Shown here: piece by piece, positions 34,061 to 42,735 of the stretch
Numbering within the stretch: position 1 is the first letter of the stretch
How the letters are laid out: every line of letters begins with the position of its first letter
Source of the DNA: Actinopolyspora erythraea
Lineage (GTDB): Bacteria > Actinomycetota > Actinomycetes > Mycobacteriales > Pseudonocardiaceae
Reading direction: 5' to 3'
NCBI RefSeq assembly: GCF_002263515.1
Contig: NZ_CP022752.1
Span: 4,464,001 to 4,528,000, forward strand
DNA: 64,000 nt
The notes under the pieces: generated by a model
Database searches by the model: none
Told to the model about the DNA's origin: nothing
The model's input: the letters and a program-made list of their open reading frames with translations, nothing else
Translations under genes and position numbers: made by a program

Positions 34061-34684
34061 TCAGATGGCGCCCATCCGCAACGCGTAGGCCACGGCGTGC
34101 GGCCTGTTGCGAAGATTGAGACGTCCGGTCACTCCGGAAACGACCCGTTTGACCGCTCGTTCGGAGGAATTCAGCTCCTCGGCTATCTCGGAGGTGTCGA
34201 AACCGTGCGACATCAACCGCAGCACGTCTATCTCCCTGGTCGTGAGGCCGGAGGAGTGCAGACCGTCGGAGGACAGGGCCTCGCGCTGGAGCCGCTCGAA
34301 CCGCTTGAGCAGCTCGCCGAGCATCGAGGACGGCAACAGGCCGCCGCCCTCGGCTGCGGTGCGAACGGCTTCCTCGATGCGCTCCCCGCGGGCCGCCGCC
34401 CTCGGCAACACCGCGACCACGTTGCACTCGACGGCCGTGACCAGGTCCTCGCGAGCGGTCTCGCACAGAATCATGATCACCGGCGCGTTCAGGTTCGCCT
34501 TGAGTCCGCGCAACGTCGAAGCCACCTGGACGGTCAACCGCTCCGCGACCACCACGACGACGTCGACGGGGGTGGAGGCCTCGGCCGGAACCACTTCGAT
34601 TCCCGGACGGGTGCCCAAGTAGTGACCGACAGCCATGCTGGTCAACGGATCCACGGTTCGCACGAACACGCGAATCGGATTCAC
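34061..34684 (-). CDS. LuxR/NarL-type regulator with degenerate receiver domain
   Basis: 207 residues, GTG at 34684 after GGAGGTTTCC. The N-terminal domain is receiver-like (IRVFVRTVDPLTSMAVGHYL ... VIMILCETAREDLVTAVEC) but the strand that should carry the phospho-accepting aspartate reads VDVVVVVAERL, with no Asp at its end. C-terminal GerE HTH: LTTREIDVLRLMSHGFDTSEIAEEL. Such pseudo-receiver regulators act without phosphorylation. No sensor kinase is adjacent, and its upstream 840 bp is gene-free. Confidence 0.82.
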   Translation of the reverse strand: MNPIRVFVRTVDPLTSMAVGHYLGTRPGIEVVPAEASTPVDVVVVVAERLTVQVASTLRGLKANLNAPVIMILCETAREDLVTAVECNVVAVLPRAAARGERIEEAVRTAAEGGGLLPSSMLGELLKRFERLQREALSSDGLHSSGLTTREIDVLRLMSHGFDTSEIAEELNSSERAVKRVVSGVTGRLNLRNRPHAVAYALRMGAI

Positions 34685-35527
34685 CGGAAACCTCCTGAAA
34701 CCGTGAGCGCTCTTGCCGCACGAAGTGCGTGAACGGCGAGTTTCACAGCCTGTTGCGCGACCGCCGAGCGGAGCACGCCGAGCACGGGAGGCCGGATCCT
34801 TCGCGGGTCCGGACGGAAACGAGTGAAACGCGAACCCTGAGAAAACGGCGTGCCACCGATGAAAGCACGATCTCTACCTCTGTTCCACGACCAACCGGTC
34901 GACGGTCGGGAGCGTCATTCGCGTCAGCATCAGCCCTTTCGGTTGAAGCGACCGGCGCGCTTTCAACATCTGTACAGCTGTATACACCGATCCGAGTGGC
35001 CGGTCAAGATAGCGACGAACGAGGCGATTGACGCGAAGAGCCCGCCGCGCGCTGGCCACGACACCACCCAGAATCCGGCGCACGAACGAACCCATCCTGC
35101 CGGAACGGAGGAAAACCACACCGCACCGGAGGGAATCCGCTCACCTCACCCGCACCCGTGGCGCATCGGCCGGACACTGCTCGCCAACTCCACGGATGCG
35201 TCCCGGCGCATGTTAAGAAGTCATCGAAACCGATGATCTGTGATAAATTCGAACACGGCACGAACCGGCGCCGAAGGCGTACTGATGAAACCGAACACCG
35301 TTGTGAGAATCGGTACGGCCGATCGAAATTGACACGCGGGAAAACGTTCGCTATGACGGCCCGGCTTCGCGGAGGCCCCACACCAACAGGACATGAGTAA
35401 TATTCACGGTATCGGTGGGCTTCTCCCTCCGGGCCGGGAACCACTGCCGGAGCTGACGACCGCCGGACCGTCCGGCATCGGAACCGGGACCGAACGGCCA
35501 GCCGACTGATCCGACTACCGTGGCCAC
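34685..35527. other. 843-bp AT-richer gap with no convincing gene
   Basis: GC content drops visibly between ~34850 and 35400. No ORF in either strand has a good ribosome site or familiar motif. A perfect 10-bp palindrome TACAGCTGTA lies at 34974-34983. It could be a promoter region, an RNA gene or foreign DNA; nothing firm can be said. Confidence 0.4.
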
Positions 35528-36295
35528 GTGCGTTTCTTCCGCGACCGCAGGAGATGGTTGTCCTGGTGGGACGGCAAACTCCGCTCGCTGGTGTTCGACC
35601 TGCTCGTGGTGGCCCTGCTGATCAGGCAGGTTTCCACGGGCGACGAGCCCTCGGGACTCCTGGTGATGCTCCGGAGGACGAGGCGCTGGTGCGCGGCGGC
35701 ATCAGGATGATCCTCGAATCCGATCCGGACATCGAGGTCGTCGCGGAGGACGACGGGGCGAACGCCGTGGACCTGGTGAACCGGCACCGCCCCGACGTGG
35801 TACGCACCGACATCCAGATGCCCACCGTCGGCGGTCTGGAGGTCACCGAGCGGGTGACCGCGCTCGCCGGAGCGCCCGCCGTGGCCGTGCTGACCACGTT
35901 CGACCTGGACGAGTACGTGTACTCGGTGCTGCGCAACGGCGCGGTCGGATTCCTGCTCAAGGACACCCCGCCGCGTGAGTTGGCCGGTGCCGTGCACGTG
36001 GTCGCGGGGGGGGCGAGGCGATGCTCTCACCACACATCACCACCGAACTGTTGGCGACCTTCTCACGGGGAACCGCGGCGGCGAGCGCCAGGTCCGTGAC
36101 GGACGGGTTGACCGCTCGCGAGCGGGAGGTGGTCGTGGCTGTTGCCCAGGGGATGAGCAACTCCGAGGCGGCCGACCACCTGCACATGAGCCTCTGTCCA
36201 CCGTTAAGGTCCATCTCGGACAGGTCATGGCCAAGCTGGAAGCGGCCAACCGGACGCAGGTGGCCATAATCGCCCACGACGCCGGCCTCGCGTAG
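35528..36295 (+). pseudogene. decayed NarL/FixJ response regulator, three frame breaks
   Basis: The pieces lie in order on one strand but in different frames. 35528-~35665: RFFRDRRRWLSWWDGKLRSL then DLLVVALLIRQ, which looks like the start of a membrane histidine kinase. ~35673-36010: a receiver domain, EDEALVRGGIRMILESDPDI, with phospho-Asp in RTDIQMPTVGG and the conserved Thr/Lys (LTTFD, LLKDTPPRE). 36021-~36195: MLSPHITTELLATF plus the HTH LTAREREVVVAVAQGMSNSE. ~36196-36295: STVKVHLGQVMAKLEA to the stop. Breaks fall at ~35670, at a run of eight G (36006-36013) and at a 2-base insertion near 36192. Confidence 0.85.
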
Positions 36296-36333
36296 CCAAG
36301 AGTTCGCCCCTCGGTTCGCTGCGGTGCTCACTT

Positions 36334-36390
36334 GGCGGAACCTCTCGCACGGCTCTCGCTGCGGGTGCCCCGACATCGAGTAGGGAATCA
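36334..36390 (+). repeat. dispersed intergenic repeat family A, partial copy
   Basis: Starts GGCGGAACCTCTCGCACGGC, then CTCGCTGCGGG and GACATCGAGTAGG as in the other copies, and ends before the second arm. Confidence 0.5.
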
Positions 36391-36417
36391 TCGCGAAACC
36401 TGCGTGCATGGTCGGTT

Positions 36418-36475
36418 AGCCGGTACGTGAGTCGGCGCCTTGCCGCGTTGGGCCTGCTCTTGAGTAGCGACGGTG
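36418..36475 (+). repeat. dispersed intergenic repeat family B, left half
   Basis: TACGTGAGTCGGCGCCTTGC, then CGCGTTGGGCC and TTGAGTAGCGAC. Nearly identical to the first half of 29849-29955. Confidence 0.5.
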
Positions 36476-36483
36476 CCGAGGCG

Positions 36484-36558
36484 ACGATCTCGCGCGAAAT
36501 CGACACCAGTCTCCGCGTGCCAAGCACTGGTGCGGCGATCTCGTGAGAACTCGACACC
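36484..36558 (+). repeat. two further copies of the 24-bp family C repeat
   Basis: Copies at 36484-36507 (ACGATCTCGCGCGAAATCGA, CACC) and 36535-36558 (GCGATCTCGTGAGAACTCGA, CACC), 51 bp apart. The rest of the 36296-36696 gap has no gene. Confidence 0.45.
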
Positions 36559-36696
36559 GCTCGTGCAGCCGCGGAAGCGCTACCTCGGGACTCCCCCGCG
36601 AGAGCCGCAACCGGAGGATGGCTCGGCGGAAAGTCCTAGACGAACATGATCTTTCGGCTGATCCGGCGGCGAGGGCCGGACAGTCAAAATCGAGGC

Positions 36697-37944
36697 GTGA
36701 CCGAATCAACCGCCTCCTCGACGACGGGGCTGCCCACCACCGCTCAGCCAGCAGCCGCACGAACCGGACGGCTGGTGGGGCTCGACATGGCCCGCGGACT
36801 GGCCGTGCTCGGGATGTTCGCCGCGCACACCGTGCCCTCCGGCTGGCTGCACACGCTGGTCTCCGGGCGCTCCGCCGCACTCTTCGCCGTGCTCGCCGGT
36901 GTGTCGATCGCACTGCTCAGCGGCGGCACCGAACCGCACACCGGGCGGCGGAGAAGCGCCTCCGCCGTGCGGATCGCGGTGCGAGCAGTGGTGCTGTTCG
37001 TGCTCGGTCTGGCACTGACCAGCATGCAGGTGCCCGCCATGGTCATACTGGCCTTCTACGGTGTGCTGTTCCTGCTGGCGATCCCGTTACTGCCGCTGCG
37101 CGCCACCCCGCTGGCGGTGCTCGCCGGGGCGCTCGCCGTGCTCGCACCGCTGGTCTCCTTCCTCATTCGGAGCCGGCTGGCCGCCCCGAGCGTGCTCGGC
37201 TACGCCCCGGACCTCGCCGACTTCACCTCGCTCGACGGGGTGGCGCACGCCTTCCGGGCCCTCGTGCTCACCGGCGCCTACCCCGTGTTGACCTGGCTGC
37301 CGTTCCTGGTGGCGGGAATGGCCCTGGGACGTCTCGGGCTCCGCGGGATCAGGAGCAGGCTGGTGATGATCGGCGCCGGGCTGGCCCTGCTCGGCTACGG
37401 TGTCTCGTGGCTGGCCATGAACGTCCTCGGCGGTTTCGAACGGCTCGTGGCGCTGTACGAGGGGACGATCCCGCCGCGAGCACTCGAAAGCCTGCTGGCA
37501 TCGAGCCTGGGAACGGTTCCCACTAAGGATCCGGTCTACCTGCTCTCCGCCGGGGCGCACAGCGGAACTCCCTTCGAGATCATCGGCGCCACCGGTGCGG
37601 CTCTCGCCGTGATCGGGCTGTGCCTGCTCGCCGAGCGGCCGCACGCCGTGCTCTTCCCGCTGGCCTCGGTCGGCGCGCTGGCGCTGACCTGCTACGTGGG
37701 GCACCTGCTGGTGCTGCGCGCGCTCGGCCCGGAAACACTCGCGCGGTTGATGGGCGAACACCCCCGCACACTGTGGCTGGTGCTGGTCGTCGGTGCGCTG
37801 CTGTGCAGCGCGCTCTGGCGCCGGTTCCTCGGACGCGGCCCGCTGGAGTGGGCGCTGCACCACCTCGCCGCCGCCCCCACTCGGGCGCTCGTGCGGGACG
37901 AACGGCGGGAAGCGAATGGTGCGGAAAAGTCCACATCCGAATAG
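36697..37944 (+). CDS. polytopic membrane protein, DUF418/acyltransferase-like
   Basis: 415 residues with ~10 membrane helices. N-terminal RLVGLDMARGLAVLGMFAAHT matches the DUF1624/heparan-acetyltransferase-like start (RL.GLD.ARGLA), and the C-terminal half (YLLSAGAHSGTPFEIIGATGAALAVIGLCLL, FPLASVGALALTCYVGHLL) fits DUF418. The GTG at 36697 is preceded by GAGG; an ATG at 36646 is in frame but without a site. Members are thought to move acyl groups or lipids across the membrane; no substrate is known. Confidence 0.8.
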   Translation: MTESTASSTTGLPTTAQPAAARTGRLVGLDMARGLAVLGMFAAHTVPSGWLHTLVSGRSAALFAVLAGVSIALLSGGTEPHTGRRRSASAVRIAVRAVVLFVLGLALTSMQVPAMVILAFYGVLFLLAIPLLPLRATPLAVLAGALAVLAPLVSFLIRSRLAAPSVLGYAPDLADFTSLDGVAHAFRALVLTGAYPVLTWLPFLVAGMALGRLGLRGIRSRLVMIGAGLALLGYGVSWLAMNVLGGFERLVALYEGTIPPRALESLLASSLGTVPTKDPVYLLSAGAHSGTPFEIIGATGAALAVIGLCLLAERPHAVLFPLASVGALALTCYVGHLLVLRALGPETLARLMGEHPRTLWLVLVVGALLCSALWRRFLGRGPLEWALHHLAAAPTRALVRDERREANGAEKSTSE

Positions 37945-37978
37945 TCGGACCGCTGCGCCACGTGGCAGGCTGGTTCCG

Positions 37979-38806
37979 ATGAGCGAACAGGACGAGACAG
38001 GCGCGGCTCGGGAGCCGGAGCTCGGTGAGTTCGACGCGCACACCCCGAACATCGCCCGCATGTACGACTACTTCCTGGGCGGTTCGGCGAACTTCGTCGC
38101 CGACCGCGAGGCGGCCGAGCAGCTGCTGCGGGCGTTTCCCGGCAACGTGGAGTGGACCCACATCAACCGGGCGTTCCTGGGCCGCGCCGTCCGGGCCTGC
38201 GCCGAAGCGGGGATCGACCAGTTCCTCGACCTCGGTTCGGGCATCCCCACCAAGGGAAACGTGCACGAGATCGCCCAGCAGGTGAATCCGGCCGCGCGGG
38301 TGGCCTACGTCGACATCGAGACCATCGCGGTCAATCACGCCCGGCAGCTGCTCGCCGACAACCCCCTGGTGACCATGACCCAGGCCGACATCACCGATCC
38401 GGGGGCCGTACTGCGGGCACCGGGGGTCACCGAGCTGCTGGACTTCGGACGTCCGATCGCGGTGCTCGCCGTGGCCATCCTGGACATCATCGACGTGGCG
38501 GATCCCGCCGCGCTGGTCGCCGCGTACCGGGACGTCTGCGTTCCGGGCAGCGCGCTGGTGATCTCGCACTCCGCGATGCTGGACATCTCGGAAGAGGAGG
38601 TCGGCGGGGCGCAGGAGGTCTTCGAGACCACCACCACCCCCACGCTGCGGACCCGCGACCACGGGGAGGTCCTGGAGATGTTCGCCGGGTACGACCTGCT
38701 CGACCCCGGCGTGGTCCCCAGCGCGCAGTGGCGCCCCGACGAACCGATCTCCGAGGAGTACGCCGCGCGCAGCAACGCCTACGCCGGTGTCGGCATGCTG
38801 CGGTGA
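37979..38806 (+). CDS. SAM-dependent methyltransferase, DUF574 (PF04672) type
   Basis: 275 residues beginning MSEQDETGAARE. Family hallmarks: HTPNIARMYDYFLGGSANFVADREAAEQLL, FLDLGSGIPTKGNVHEIAQ (SAM loop), RVAYVDIETIAVNHARQLL and LAVAILDIIDV. This actinomycete family is abundant and mostly uncharacterised. ATG 34 bp after the upstream membrane gene. Its last 140 bp are repeated exactly 823 bp further on, so a 683-bp stretch is bracketed by direct repeats. Confidence 0.9.
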   Translation: MSEQDETGAAREPELGEFDAHTPNIARMYDYFLGGSANFVADREAAEQLLRAFPGNVEWTHINRAFLGRAVRACAEAGIDQFLDLGSGIPTKGNVHEIAQQVNPAARVAYVDIETIAVNHARQLLADNPLVTMTQADITDPGAVLRAPGVTELLDFGRPIAVLAVAILDIIDVADPAALVAAYRDVCVPGSALVISHSAMLDISEEEVGGAQEVFETTTTPTLRTRDHGEVLEMFAGYDLLDPGVVPSAQWRPDEPISEEYAARSNAYAGVGMLR

Positions 38807-38813
38807 GGACCGC
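38674..38813 (+). repeat. 140-bp direct repeat, left copy (3' end of the methyltransferase gene)
   Basis: Identical by eye to 39497-39636. It covers the last 44 codons, the stop and 7 bases beyond. Confidence 0.9.
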
Positions 38814-38895
38814 CACTTACCAAACGTAAGCATGATGCGCGAGGAAGTTCCCCACAAGGCCCCTCACACACTCCGCTTCCCGACGGAGAACCACC

Positions 38896-39387
38896 TTGGC
38901 ACCACTGTCACCGCACCGAGTGCTCCCGGGAAGCACACCGGACATCAACATCGTGCTCGCGGGAATCCTGTCCTGCCACCTCACAGTCCTGTCCGTCGTC
39001 TGGAGTGGCAGGAACACACTTCTGTCGGTAGTGGTGTTCCTACTCGGCCTGGCTCTGACCGGCACACTCTTCGCGATTCTTCGAAAGCTCTGTCACGAGA
39101 AGGGCGCGTCGAAACCGGAAACGGTGGGCATACCGAATCCGACAACCGGAGTCACCACAGCCGACACCAAAAAACTGTGGTATTCATGCGTCCCGGTTTT
39201 CTTCCTGGGAACGATCGCTTCCTACGCCGTGTTCACGACCTATTTCGACTGGGGAAACTTCGAGGCCAGCAGCTGGAGCGTAGCGAGCATCGGACTTCTG
39301 GGAGCGGCAGTCAACCCGAACCTGGTGTTCATCTCATGGCGCTTCGCCATCGGACGATCCGTCCCGTCAGGCAGAGCCAGGGACTGA
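38896..39387 (+). CDS. small membrane protein of unknown function
   Basis: 163 residues from a TTG start at 38896 with GGAG 8 bp upstream. Four hydrophobic stretches: INIVLAGILSCHLTVLSVVW, TLLSVVVFLLGLALTGTLFAIL, WYSCVPVFFLGTIASYAVF and SVASIGLLGAAVNPNLVFIS. Lower GC and a different codon flavour from its neighbours. It sits wholly inside the segment bracketed by the 140-bp direct repeats, so it probably arrived with that segment. No family recognised. Confidence 0.6.
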   Translation: MAPLSPHRVLPGSTPDINIVLAGILSCHLTVLSVVWSGRNTLLSVVVFLLGLALTGTLFAILRKLCHEKGASKPETVGIPNPTTGVTTADTKKLWYSCVPVFFLGTIASYAVFTTYFDWGNFEASSWSVASIGLLGAAVNPNLVFISWRFAIGRSVPSGRARD

Positions 39388-39443
39388 GAACGCTGGCACC
39401 GCAGGGGTCGAATCCCAACCAAGATTCGAGTTAAGGAGCCAGC

Positions 39444-39629
39444 GTGGAGCGCATGCCCACCAAGTCCTGGTCACCTGTTCGACTTCGGGATCGTTCGGAG
39501 ATGTTCGCCGGGTACGACCTGCTCGACCCCGGCGTGGTCCCCAGCGCGCAGTGGCGCCCCGACGAACCGATCTCCGAGGAGTACGCCGCGCGCAGCAACG
39601 CCTACGCCGGTGTCGGCATGCTGCGGTGA
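39444..39629 (+). pseudogene. duplicated 3' fragment of the methyltransferase gene
   Basis: The last 44 codons of the 37979-38806 gene, from EMFAGYDLLDPGVVPS onward, occur again at 39497-39629, preceded by an unrelated 18-codon leader from a GTG at 39444. It lacks the SAM-binding domain and cannot be a methyltransferase. Confidence 0.85.
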
Positions 39630-39636
39630 GGACCGC
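39497..39636 (+). repeat. 140-bp direct repeat, right copy
   Basis: See 38674-38813. The perfect identity implies a recent event or gene conversion. Confidence 0.9.
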
Positions 39637-39680
39637 AACCGAACTCGAACGACCGACGACGTGCGACAGGAGGAACCGGC

Positions 39681-39902
39681 ATGTGCCGCGCACCTTCGAA
39701 GATCCTCGCGCTCTGCTCGGTATCGGGCTCGCTCACCGTGCTTTCGCTGCTGCTGAGCGCCACTTCTGGGCGGAGCTCCCTGGTACCGGGGTTCTTGCAG
39801 TGGGGCGCGGCGATCGTGGGAGCGGTCCTCGTCGCGGCCATGGTCGTCGAATTGGTCAGGCGTGTACGCCCCGGCAGGGGGACTGACGGCTGTGCGGATT
39901 AG
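39681..39902 (+). CDS. 73-residue two-helix membrane protein
   Basis: ATG at 39681 with AGGAGGAACCGGC directly upstream, the best ribosome site in the neighbourhood. Two membrane segments (ILALCSVSGSLTVLSLLLSA and LQWGAAIVGAVLVAAMVVELV) and a basic tail RRVRPGRG. No family recognised. It ends 58 bp before the convergent WYL regulator. Confidence 0.6.
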   Translation: MCRAPSKILALCSVSGSLTVLSLLLSATSGRSSLVPGFLQWGAAIVGAVLVAAMVVELVRRVRPGRGTDGCAD

Positions 39903-39959
39903 ACCGGCTCCCGGCGACATCCCGTTTCCGGATTCGAACTCCCGGCGGGAACGGCACGG

Positions 39960-40934
39960 CTACCCCGCGAACCGGTTCCCCAACCCGCGCAGCCGACTCG
40001 TGATCTCCTCGCAGGTGTCCAGGGTGAACTCGCCACCCAGCGCGGCGACCACGGCGACGTACTGGGTGACCAGCTCCGGCGACTCGGCGCTGAGCCGCAC
40101 CACGCACCCCGCCGCGCCGTCCTCCCGGATCTCGCCGGGTATCGGCCCGAAGACCCCCGCGCGCACGGTCTCGGCGGGCAGCCGGACGGCCATCCGCGCG
40201 GTGTAGCGGTACGAGGCGCTCGCGAACGAGTCCCTCAGGTAACTCGCCGCGTCCGGCGCGGGCAGCTGACGCGGTGGGCAGGACCGGTGCGTGCGGGCGG
40301 GCCGGTCGATGCGATCCACCCGGAAGGTGCGCCAGTCGGCGCGGTCGGGATCGTAGGCGAGCAGGTACCAGAGCCCGTGCACGGTGACCAGGCCGTGCGG
40401 CTCGACGCGCCGACCGCTGGGCCGGTCGTGGCGATCCCGGTAGTCGAAGGAGACGATCTCCCGATCGTGGGCGCAACCGGCCAGCACCGCCATCACACCC
40501 GCATCGACCGGTGGGGGATCGCCGCGTTCGACGGCGGTGCCCGTTCGGGCCAGGGTCGCCAGGCGGGGGCGCAGCCGGGCGGGCAACATCCGTTCGAGCT
40601 TGGCCAGCGCCCGCATCGAGCTCTCCGCCACACCGGCCGCCGCACCGCCGCTCGCCCGCACCAGCCCGGCCGCGACGGCGACGGCCTCGTCGTCGGTCAA
40701 CTGCAGCGGCGGCAGCCGCTCGCCGGAGGTGAGCCGGTACCCACCGGCCGTTCCGGTCGTGCCGACCACCGGGTAGTCCAGCGCGCGCAGCCGGTCGATG
40801 TCGCGGCGCACGGTCCGCCGGGTGACCCCGAGCCGCTCGGCGAGCTCGGCGCCGGACCACTCCCGCCTGCTCTGCAACAGCGCGAGCAACCGCAGTACGC
40901 GTGTCGGCAAGTCGTCACGAGTCGGTTCCGATTC
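39960..40934 (-). CDS. WYL-domain transcriptional regulator
   Basis: 324 residues. N-terminal HTH_11 (VLRLLALLQSRREWSGAELA, LGVTRRTVRRDIDRL), then a WYL ligand domain (RVEPHGLVTVHGLWYLLAYD, RTFRVDRI) and the WCX C-terminal extension. GTG at 40934 is preferred (GGGAG ten bases upstream); GTG at 40967 is an alternative. It diverges from an FAD oxidoreductase, which it probably controls, a common arrangement for this family. Confidence 0.88.
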   Translation of the reverse strand, partial: ESEPTRDDLPTRVLRLLALLQSRREWSGAELAERLGVTRRTVRRDIDRLRALDYPVVGTTGTAGGYRLTSGERLPPLQLTDDEAVAVAAGLVRASGGAAAGVAESSMRALAKLERMLPARLRPRLATLARTGTAVERGDPPPVDAGVMAVLAGCAHDREIVSFDYRDRHDRPSGRRVEPHGLVTVHGLWYLLAYDPDRADWRTFRVDRIDRPARTHRSCPPRQLPAPDAASYLRDSFASASYRYTARMAVRLPAETVRAGVFGPIPGEIREDGAAGCVVRLSAESPELVTQYVAVVAALGGEFTLDTCEEITSRLRGLGNRFAG

Positions 40935-41000
40935 CACGTTTTCCAGTCTCCCGTCGCTCGCGGACACCTGCCGTCCGCAATCGCTCGTAGCGTGCCAGGC

Positions 41001-42398
41001 ATGACCGACACGACGAGGAACGCGGAACCGAAGCTGGACGCCCTACGCCGCCACGTCCGGGGGCGGGCGATCACGCCGGGAGGCAGCGGGTACGACGGTT
41101 CCACAACCGGCTTCCAGCTCCTCGACCCGCACCGCCCGGATGTGGTCGTCGAGGCGGCCGACGAGAGCGACGTGCGCGCCGCGGTCGAGTTCGCCACCCA
41201 CTCCGGAACGCGGTTGGCGGTGCAGGCCACCGGCCACGGACGCGGTGCCGCGCTGCGCGGTGGGGTGCTGCTCGACACGCACCGGATGTCGGGAGTCCGG
41301 GTGGACCCGAAAGCCCGTACGGCGTGGGTCGAGGCGGGGGCCGACTGGCAACGGGTGATCGAGGCGGCGGCGCCGCACGGCTTGGCGCCGCCCTCGGGCA
41401 GCTTTCCGGGGGTCGGCGCGGTCTCCTACGCCCTGGGCGGTGGCGTGGGGCTGCTCGCCCGCCGCCACGGCTTCGTCGCCGACCACGTGCGGCGCCTCGA
41501 CGTGGTCACGCCGGACGGCACGCACCGCCGGGTGAGCGCGTACGAGGAGCCGGAGCTGTTCTGGGGCGTGCGCGGCGGCGGTGGCAACTTCGGGGTCGTC
41601 ACGGGCATGGAGATCGCGTTGCTGCCGGTACGGCGGATCTACGGCGGTGGGCTGTTCTTCGACCTCGCACGGGTGCCCGAGGTGTTGCGGGCCTGGCGGG
41701 ACTGGACCGGCACCGTTCCGGAGGAGATGACCTCGGCCGCGACGATGCTGCCCTACCCCGACGTCGCGGGGGTTCCGGAGGCGCTGCGCGGACGGCACGT
41801 GGCGCAGCTGCAGTTCAGCTACCTCGGCTCGGCCGAGGAGGGCGAACGCCTGGTCGAGCCGCTGCGTGGACTCGGTGCGCCGCTGCGCGACACGCTGCGC
41901 GAACTGCCGTACTCCGAGTCGGGAACGGTGTTCGACGAACCCGACCAGCCGCACGGCTACCGGGGCGGGAACCTGCTGCTCGCCGGGGCGAGCGATCGGG
42001 AACTGTCCGAACTGGTCGAACGGACCGGGCCGTCGGCACCGGTGATGTGCGTGACCGGAATCCGGCACCTCGGCGGTGCGCTGGCCCGGCAGCCGGAGGT
42101 CCCCAACGCGGTCGGCCACCGCGCGGCCGGGTTCTCGCTGGGGGTGCTGTCGCCGGTCGAGCCCGGTGCGGGTGAGGACGAGACGCGGAAGCGGCACGAC
42201 GAGGTCCTGGCGCTCTTCGAGGGGCGGGCGCACGGGCACTCGCTCAACTTCAGCTACGGCTCACTCGAACCGGAACGAGTGAGCACCGCCTTCGACCCGG
42301 CCACTTATCGACGACTCGCGGAACTGAAGGCCCGCTACGACCCGGACGCCATGCTGCACACCAACCACCCGATACCGCCGCTGGGGAACGGCCGCTGA
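41001..42398 (+). CDS. FAD-linked (BBE-type) oxidoreductase
   Basis: 465 residues. PCMH FAD-binding domain: RPDVVVEAADESDVRAAVEF, QATGHGRGAALRGGVLL with the histidine that usually carries the covalent 8-alpha link, and SYALGGGVGLLARRHGFVAD. At the place where bicovalent members have Cys (G.CPTVG) it reads GSFPGVGAVS, so attachment is probably by His alone. C-terminal BBE motif LNFSYGS...YRRLAELKARYDPDAML. Substrates in this family are sugars, phenols or alkaloid-like compounds; not predictable here. Confidence 0.9.
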   Translation: MTDTTRNAEPKLDALRRHVRGRAITPGGSGYDGSTTGFQLLDPHRPDVVVEAADESDVRAAVEFATHSGTRLAVQATGHGRGAALRGGVLLDTHRMSGVRVDPKARTAWVEAGADWQRVIEAAAPHGLAPPSGSFPGVGAVSYALGGGVGLLARRHGFVADHVRRLDVVTPDGTHRRVSAYEEPELFWGVRGGGGNFGVVTGMEIALLPVRRIYGGGLFFDLARVPEVLRAWRDWTGTVPEEMTSAATMLPYPDVAGVPEALRGRHVAQLQFSYLGSAEEGERLVEPLRGLGAPLRDTLRELPYSESGTVFDEPDQPHGYRGGNLLLAGASDRELSELVERTGPSAPVMCVTGIRHLGGALARQPEVPNAVGHRAAGFSLGVLSPVEPGAGEDETRKRHDEVLALFEGRAHGHSLNFSYGSLEPERVSTAFDPATYRRLAELKARYDPDAMLHTNHPIPPLGNGR

Positions 42399-42516
42399 AA
42401 CCGTGCCGGAAGCTCGGTACCGACAGCCCCGTCCTCGCGGTCTCTCTCCCGGCCACTTCACCACTTTCCGCGACGCGCTCGGAAACGAGCGCCTCGACGG
42501 TTGACCTCGCCTCGTG

Positions 42517-42554
42517 AAGTCCCGCTCGGTGTGTCATCGGGCGGGACTTTTCAC
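42517..42554 (+). terminator. terminator downstream of the FAD oxidoreductase
   Basis: AAGTCCCGC (42517-42525) pairs with GCGGGACTT (42541-42549), followed by TTCAC. About 120 bp past the stop. Confidence 0.6.
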
Positions 42555-42735
42555 TCCGCTGGCCACGATGACCGGCCGTGACGTGCGGCGGGTGGGGCGT
42601 TCGGGTGCCGAGGCTACGATGGCTCCTGACCGGAACCGGTCGAGAAGTGCTGATCCACGGTCGAGGTGTGGTCTCCCGATGGCGCGGTGGTGTGAGAACG
42701 TGCAACGCCGGTTGTGACGTCGCAGGTCGCAGAGG

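Noticed and set aside
34850..35444. Overlapping ORFs of 120-146 codons on both strands in the AT-richer gap
   Set aside because: No ribosome site, no hydrophobic or domain pattern, and composition unlike neighbouring genes.
39381..39440. tRNA-like T-arm sequence (GGGGTCGAATCCC) inside the duplicated segment
   Set aside because: No acceptor stem, anticodon arm or CCA-proximal pairing can be built around it.
42647..42676. Possible additional CRISPR repeat (GTGCTGATCCACGG...) 89 bp before the first exact repeat
   Set aside because: Spacing does not fit the 61-bp unit, and the second stem arm is not maintained.
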